Below, in pieces: positions 60,024 to 64,000 of a stretch of DNA of 64,000 nt. The translations under genes and the position numbers were made by a program. The notes under the pieces were generated by a model. The model saw only the letters and a list, made by a program, of their open reading frames with translations, made no database searches and was not told where the DNA came from. Each line of letters starts with the position of its first letter. Position 1 is the first letter of the stretch. This stretch comes from Pilatotrama ljubarskyi (Eukaryota > Basidiomycota > Agaricomycetes > Polyporales > Polyporaceae), in contig MU277672.1 in assembly GCA_022385805.1 (NCBI GenBank), forward strand, positions 1,036,012 through 1,100,011, in the 5' to 3' direction.

Positions 60024-60820
60024 ATGTCCGAACAGGATCCCCTCCTCCCCACCACAGACAACTACGACGAGGCCGACACTGTCGAGGCGCAGGAAGACCG
60101 CGTCTCAAAGAGCACGTACCAGCACTACAAAATACGCACAGCACAGCTCCTCGAGTCGACCCCGCTCCACTACACCGTCATCGCCCTCGTTCGTGCTACA
60201 CTCCTTCTCGGCATCCGCTTCATACGATAGCTAAGATACAGACTTCTAGGTCCTCATAGACTCTGTTTGCGTACTCGCGGACCTCGCCTACACCTTCCTC
60301 TCCGAGGACTGCGCCCCCATCGAGGGCCCCGACACCCCGCTCTGGCTCAACATCCTCGCCAATCTCTCCCTCGTCATAACCAGCCTCTTCCTCGTCGAGA
60401 TACCCGTTACGATATGGGCACTCGGCATACAGTACTACAACCCCGCCGGCCCCGTCACACACGCCTCGCTGCACTTCTTCGACGCCGTCGTCATCCTCAC
60501 CACCTTCATCCTCGAGGTCGGCCTTCGCGGGCGCGAGAGGGAGCTCGCGTCCCTCCTCGTCATCCTCCGTCTCTGGCGTCTCGTCAAACTCGTACAAGGC
60601 AGGTGGCCGGTCGTTCTCCCGAAACGGCCGTCTTCGGTCTAACACTGTGCTGTCAGGAATCGCCGTCAGCGCAGGCGAGCTGGACGAGCGACAAGCCAAG
60701 GAGCTTGCGCGAACTCGTTACCAACTCAGAGAAGCAGAGGCTTCGCTGCAGGCCCTCCGGCAGGAGAACCACGAGCTCCGAGCGCGCATCGCCTCTCTCG
60801 AGGCACGCGAGGAGCTATAG
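60024..60820 (+). CDS. Voltage-gated proton channel (Hv1/HVCN type)
   Basis: Predicted 225-residue voltage-sensor-only proton channel of the plasma membrane. Three exons: 60024-60188, 60250-60598 and 60657-60820. S1 VLIDSVCVLADLAYTFL carries Asp59 at the selectivity-filter position and Asp66. S2 LVITSLFLVEIPVTIWAL carries Glu105. S3 HFFDAVVILTTFILEV carries Asp133. S4 reads ILRLWRLVKLVQG, with charges at 162, 165 and 168, so the signature RxWRxxR/K is present with Lys as the third charge. The C terminus (ELDERQAKELARTRYQLREA, then EASLQALRQENHELRARIAS) is a coiled coil, as in animal Hv1, suggesting dimers. The second intron uses a GC donor (CAAG|GCAGGT); the nearby GT would shift the frame and destroy the coiled coil. 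Channels of this type export acid during oxidative bursts or acid load. Confidence 0.93.
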
Positions 60821-61232
60821 CGACGACCCTCACGCCCCCATATCCTGCTCTGTACAGTATGACCGAACCTGTCGTGCTTTCCCCTCGCTTCATCATGCCT
60901 TCATGTGTGATATACGGGATCGCCATGCTTGGATACATTAATAGACGCTATGTACAATGCCAACGATACAGCGTGCTCGTCGCTACTACTACTACTACTG
61001 ACACTACTCGATACAGTGTGTGCTCTATACTACAGTTCACCGGAGTCCAGTCCAGCCCAGTCCAAAACAGAACTCGACTAGCGATGTGAGCCGCAGCAAA
61101 GGAAGAATGCAAACGCGGCGTGCGCCGCACAGCGTCTGAACAAAGAACGGCCAAGCGTCCACCCTCCCTGCCTGCGCCTCTCCGGCGCGGGGCACGAGGG
61201 TTCAAAAGTTCCAACGGATCCAAGGGCGCCTC
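60821..61232. other. Convergent intergenic region
   Basis: Lies between the proton channel (+) and the next membrane gene (-). It contains a short CTA microsatellite at about 60984-61005. I see no gene. Confidence 0.55.
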
Positions 61233-62809
61233 TCACCGCGACGACGCAGGGCTATGCGCCCGCACCCACGTCGACGGCTGCGACCGCGTGATCGGCATGT
61301 CCGGGTCCACCACGTCCTCCGGGAACATCTCGTACGACAGCGGCCGCGCCGCCGGCGTGCCCCCCACCGGCACGACCGCGTCCCGCTCCAGGTCAATATA
61401 AAACGTGCCCGTCGGCGAGAGCGCGAGCGCCGCCCCCGGGAGCTGGGGCGCACCTTCCTTGACGCCTTGCCCTGCGCCGGCGACGCGGGCCTTGGGGGGC
61501 ACGGCGGGCGCCTTTGGCGAACCCAGAGCGGAGAACGCCGTGTGCGAGCGGGAAGACGCGGTCGACGGGCTCCAGCACGACTTGAGCTTGAGCGTGCGCA
61601 GGGGGCGCACCGTCGGGAGGACGAGCGGCCGCGGCGGCGTCTGGCGGCGCGGCATCGCGAACGGGTGGTCGACCCCGCGCCGTCCTGGCGCGACGCGCTT
61701 CGCCCAGCTCGGGCGGAGGCTCTCCGTGCTGCGCTTGGAGCCGAGCGTTGAGGAGGCGCCGCTGGTGCTGAACACGCGGTTCGTCCACGTCGTGCGCTTG
61801 GACGAGGAGGGCGGGAGCGCGTCGTCGGCACCGGGAAGGGTGGGCACGGAGCTCCGGCGGGCTTGCCAGATGGGGGGCGTCGTGGGCGATTGCGGGAGGG
61901 ACTTGGGCGAGAGCGGGAGCGCTTTGGCGTGTTGCGCGAAGATGGGGGTGGGAAAGTGGAAGGAGGAGCGTTTGATGTCGAGCACGTCCGCGTCCGCGGA
62001 GGAGGAGCGAGGCTTCGAGACAGGCGGGAGGCGCGACTCGACGCAGTCGCCGGGGACGACGAACCAGGGGACGGCGCGGACGGAGGAGGCCCAGACGTCC
62101 GGGATGACGGGCGTGTGCGTGACGGCGGTCGTGAAGAGCGAGAATGAATACAGGAGCACTGGGAGTCTCGTGAGCACACATGAAGAAGGCCTGCGGAGGG
62201 CACGGGGAACGTACGGATGGTGCTGGATATCCAGGAGAGCGCTACCGTGAGCGACGAGGACGCGCATGCGGTGATGCTGACGCCCTGGCAGAGGGCCGGA
62301 GGTCCGTTGACGGTGATGTCGATGGAGCTCGCGAGTTGAAGCGCTGAGACGAGACCGGTCCATACGCATTCGTTACGCACCCGGTCGAACGCAGCGAGGG
62401 AGTACCATGCCGTGACAAGGCACCTGGCGGATGATATGCCGCGATCAGTCTGATGATTACGCATGAACGAGGGGGCAACTTACCCTACTAGGAGCGTCAG
62501 GACAACACAGGCGTTGAACACTACGAAGGTGGGCGCCCCCAGCGCTAGTGAACGTAGGATGAGATCGAGGTAGGTTCTTATGCAAGGGTGCACGTACCTT
62601 GTCCCTGCAGGCTCTTCAACTCTGACAGGTTCCACACCGCAAAGCCCACAGTGAGCAGATTAACGTAGACTAGGATAGCTGGTCGGGCGCGTCTCAGCCA
62701 CCAGGACACTGATTCCTCGGAACGAGAACTACTCACCAAATAACACGAAACGGAGCACGATGAACGGGTTCCGCATCACATAGGGATGCTCGGGCATGCG
62801 TTCAAACAT
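61233..62809 (-). CDS. Multi-pass membrane protein with disordered tail
   Basis: Predicted 446-residue protein. Five exons on the minus strand: 62809-62737, 62669-62598, 62544-62484, 62423-62215 and 62158-61233 (1341 nt). The start is MFERMPEHPYVMRNPF. Hydrophobic segments are FIVLRFVLFVYVNLLTVGFA, APTFVVFNACVVLTLLV and a stretch around CLVTAWYSLAAF. Then comes DRVRNECVWTGLVSALQLAS, whose E-C-W-T-x(6)-Q-L-A pattern resembles basidiomycete membrane proteins I have seen but cannot name, and further helices (CASSSLTVALSWISSTI, LLLYSFSLFTTAVTHTPVI). The last 300 residues are Ser/Pro/Arg-rich and end WVRAHSPASSR. Layout is like the gene at 57.4-59.5 kb (helices first, long tail), but sequence similarity is not evident. 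Confidence 0.75.
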
Positions 62810-63545
62810 TATGGGAGCAGTAAACGATAGGATGTGGCGACAGCACGAGTAAGGAGCGCGTCAAATGTCGTGTGGAGGACGTAGCACTGCAGACACAGAG
62901 AACGGCGGGCGCGGAGGCAGCAAGGAGAGAACTCGAACAGCCGTTGAGAAGAAGCCTACGTGCGCGAGGAAGGCGGAAAGTTGAGACCAAAGGCGATGGT
63001 CAACCCGGGTCACTTAAGAGGCCGTCCAGGGAAGCGGAGCAAAGCCTGGTCTATAGGAGCGTGAAGTGCAAAGCAGCGAGCAAGAGCAGCAGTCTAAAGC
63101 AGTCGATGGACCGCCGGGGCCACAAAGCAGACAGCCGAGGGCGCACATAGTTCTTTTTATTGCGCGGAGGGCGGGCACGCGCAGGACAATGGCCCGCGAA
63201 AGAACAATAAGGGCTTTACTTAGCGGTCGGTGGGCAAATAACAGCGCGGCGCCTGTGCCTTGTATTCGCGTAAAGCTGAGGCTGTGAGCATTTCTCTCGA
63301 CTGTTTAGTTCGTGCTCCAGAGGGAAGGTAAGAGCGCAGATCTGTTCTCATCGTTGGGCAGCTCGGAGGATGCATGTCGTGGTGGCGGACGAGAGACGCG
63401 ACTCGGGTCGAAAGGCGCGCGATTGGCGCTGGTGCCCAAGCGCGTGCGCCGCGCGCTTCAGTGCGGCAACCCGCGTGCAACCACCCGCGGACTGAGCGAT
63501 ACGCAGCACTATGTTCTCAACCGCGCCGCCTTTCTCTCATCTGAT
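62810..63545. other. Upstream region of the membrane protein and U6 genes
   Basis: Contains the promoter of the membrane protein (-) and the 5' flank of the U6 gene (+). I see no protein gene and no clear TATA box about 25-30 bp upstream of U6. Confidence 0.5.
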
Positions 63546-63569
63546 GTCCCCTTCGGGGTGACATACGAA

Positions 63570-63600
<31 letters not shown>

Positions 63601-63665
63601 GGCCCCTGCACAAGGATGACACGCTTTCCCGGAGTGGTAGACCTACGGGTCTCAATATTTATTTT
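63546..63665 (+). ncRNA. U6: U6 spliceosomal snRNA
   Basis: Catalytic snRNA of the spliceosome, transcribed by RNA polymerase III. The 5' stem-loop is GTCCCC-TTCG-GGG-T-GAC (63546-63562). The ACAGAGA box, which pairs with the 5' splice site, is at 63584-63590. The AGC catalytic triad is at 63596-63598. The internal stem-loop follows (GGCCCCTGCACAAGGATGAC, then ACGC). All these are at canonical spacing without an intron. The 3' boundary is approximate: a T4 run at 63662-63665 is the first plausible terminator. The stretch before it contains a small hairpin (AGACC-TACG-GGTCT) that is not part of the standard U6 model. Confidence 0.95.
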
Positions 63666-64000
63666 GCTCACAGTACTTCCCAACTCCGAGGCATCGACGA
63701 GGGCACTTTGCATTCTCGCTCTTCATTGTCGTCGGGGTTCTGACGTGGTTCGATACCCGTCACCCCAGAAGATACAAATACGTGTAGAAGGTCCAGTGTA
63801 TGTACGGCAAGACGTGCCCGAGTCTGTGCGCAGCTCCCATCACATCTGCAACCGATACCTCGTCCCCTTCTTCGCGCGAGACAATTGTTCGCCGTACCCT
63901 TCGGAGGTAAATAGCTCCCTGATTTCCTGAACCACCTCTGTGCTGACATCCCTCCAGCAGGCTTTCCCGTCCTCTGAGAGCCTCTCCATCGTCGTGATGG
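63666..64000. other. 3' flank of U6, to the window edge
   Basis: Contains the B-block-like element at 63747-63757. A minus-strand frame (63668-63949) has no recognised motif. It may be the end of a gene beyond the window, but I cannot support one. Confidence 0.4.
63747..63757 (+). promoter_or_regulatory. Possible downstream B block for U6 transcription
   Basis: GGTTCGATACC matches the TFIIIC B-block consensus (GGTTCGANTCC) at ten of eleven positions and lies 82 bp beyond the T-run of U6. Saccharomyces SNR6 also uses a B block downstream of its terminator. The flanks cannot form a T stem, so it is not part of a tRNA. Confidence 0.5.

Noticed and set aside
62215..62544. Apparent frameshift in the membrane protein gene at the exon 3/4 junction
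   Set aside because: Re-reading the bases shows GTAGG|GTAAGT, so exon 3 ends in phase 2 and the frame joins normally.
63690..63765. Possible tRNA 3' half around GGTTCGATACC downstream of U6
   Set aside because: Bases beside the putative T loop (CGTGG and CCCGT) pair at only two positions, and no D or anticodon arm is found; a lone B block fits better.

Overview
The window is nuclear DNA of a filamentous basidiomycete, most likely an agaricomycete such as a polypore. It is GC-rich and dense in introns. Nearly every gene I could reconstruct is cut by many introns of about 50-65 nt with GTRNGT donors, CTNA(C/T)-like branch points and (C/T)AG acceptors. Two genes belong to the DUF6533 membrane family that is expanded in Agaricomycetes. 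Exon joins below were made by hand: reading phase, conserved protein blocks and splice signals were required to agree, and each full model sums to a multiple of three. There are no rRNA genes, no convincing tRNAs and no CRISPR arrays.

Layout. 0-9.8 kb: 3' part of kynurenine 3-monooxygenase (+), a four-AT-hook protein (-), the ER lectin YOS9 (+) and a HAL4/SAT4-type protein kinase (-). 9.8-15.2 kb: a 5.4-kb stretch in which I find no gene. 15.2-29.3 kb: the splicing helicase PRP28 (-), a small EF-hand-like protein (+), a lysine methyltransferase-like enzyme (-), a RhoGEF (+), asparagine synthetase (-) and a pyridoxal-reductase-type aldo/keto reductase (-). 30.4-36.2 kb: a plasma-membrane syntaxin (+), kynureninase (+), kynurenine formamidase (-) and PMP3 (+). 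36.6-50 kb: eIF2B epsilon (-), an Ala/Glu/Lys-rich protein (-), a PalI/RIM9 membrane protein (+), the rRNA methyltransferase NOP2 (-), a 385-bp hAT-like MITE, a FUN14 mitochondrial protein (+) and an unrecognised protein (-). 50-57 kb: two tandem DUF6533 genes (+). 57.4-64 kb: a voltage-gated proton channel (+) between two multi-pass membrane proteins with long tails (both -), then a U6 snRNA gene (+).

Themes. Three kynurenine-pathway enzymes (BNA4, BNA5, BNA7) lie within 36 kb, and two of them are adjacent. Amino-acid and translation control recurs (asparagine synthetase, eIF2B epsilon). Two spliceosome components, PRP28 and U6 snRNA, are also encoded here.

The most unusual signal is in gene structure. 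Both DUF6533 paralogues appear to carry the same series of tiny exons (2, 8, 16 and 9 nt). PMP3 needs a 5-nt exon, and PRP28 and the aldo/keto reductase have 17- and 20-nt exons. Three unrelated genes use a GC-AG intron with the same GCAGGT donor.
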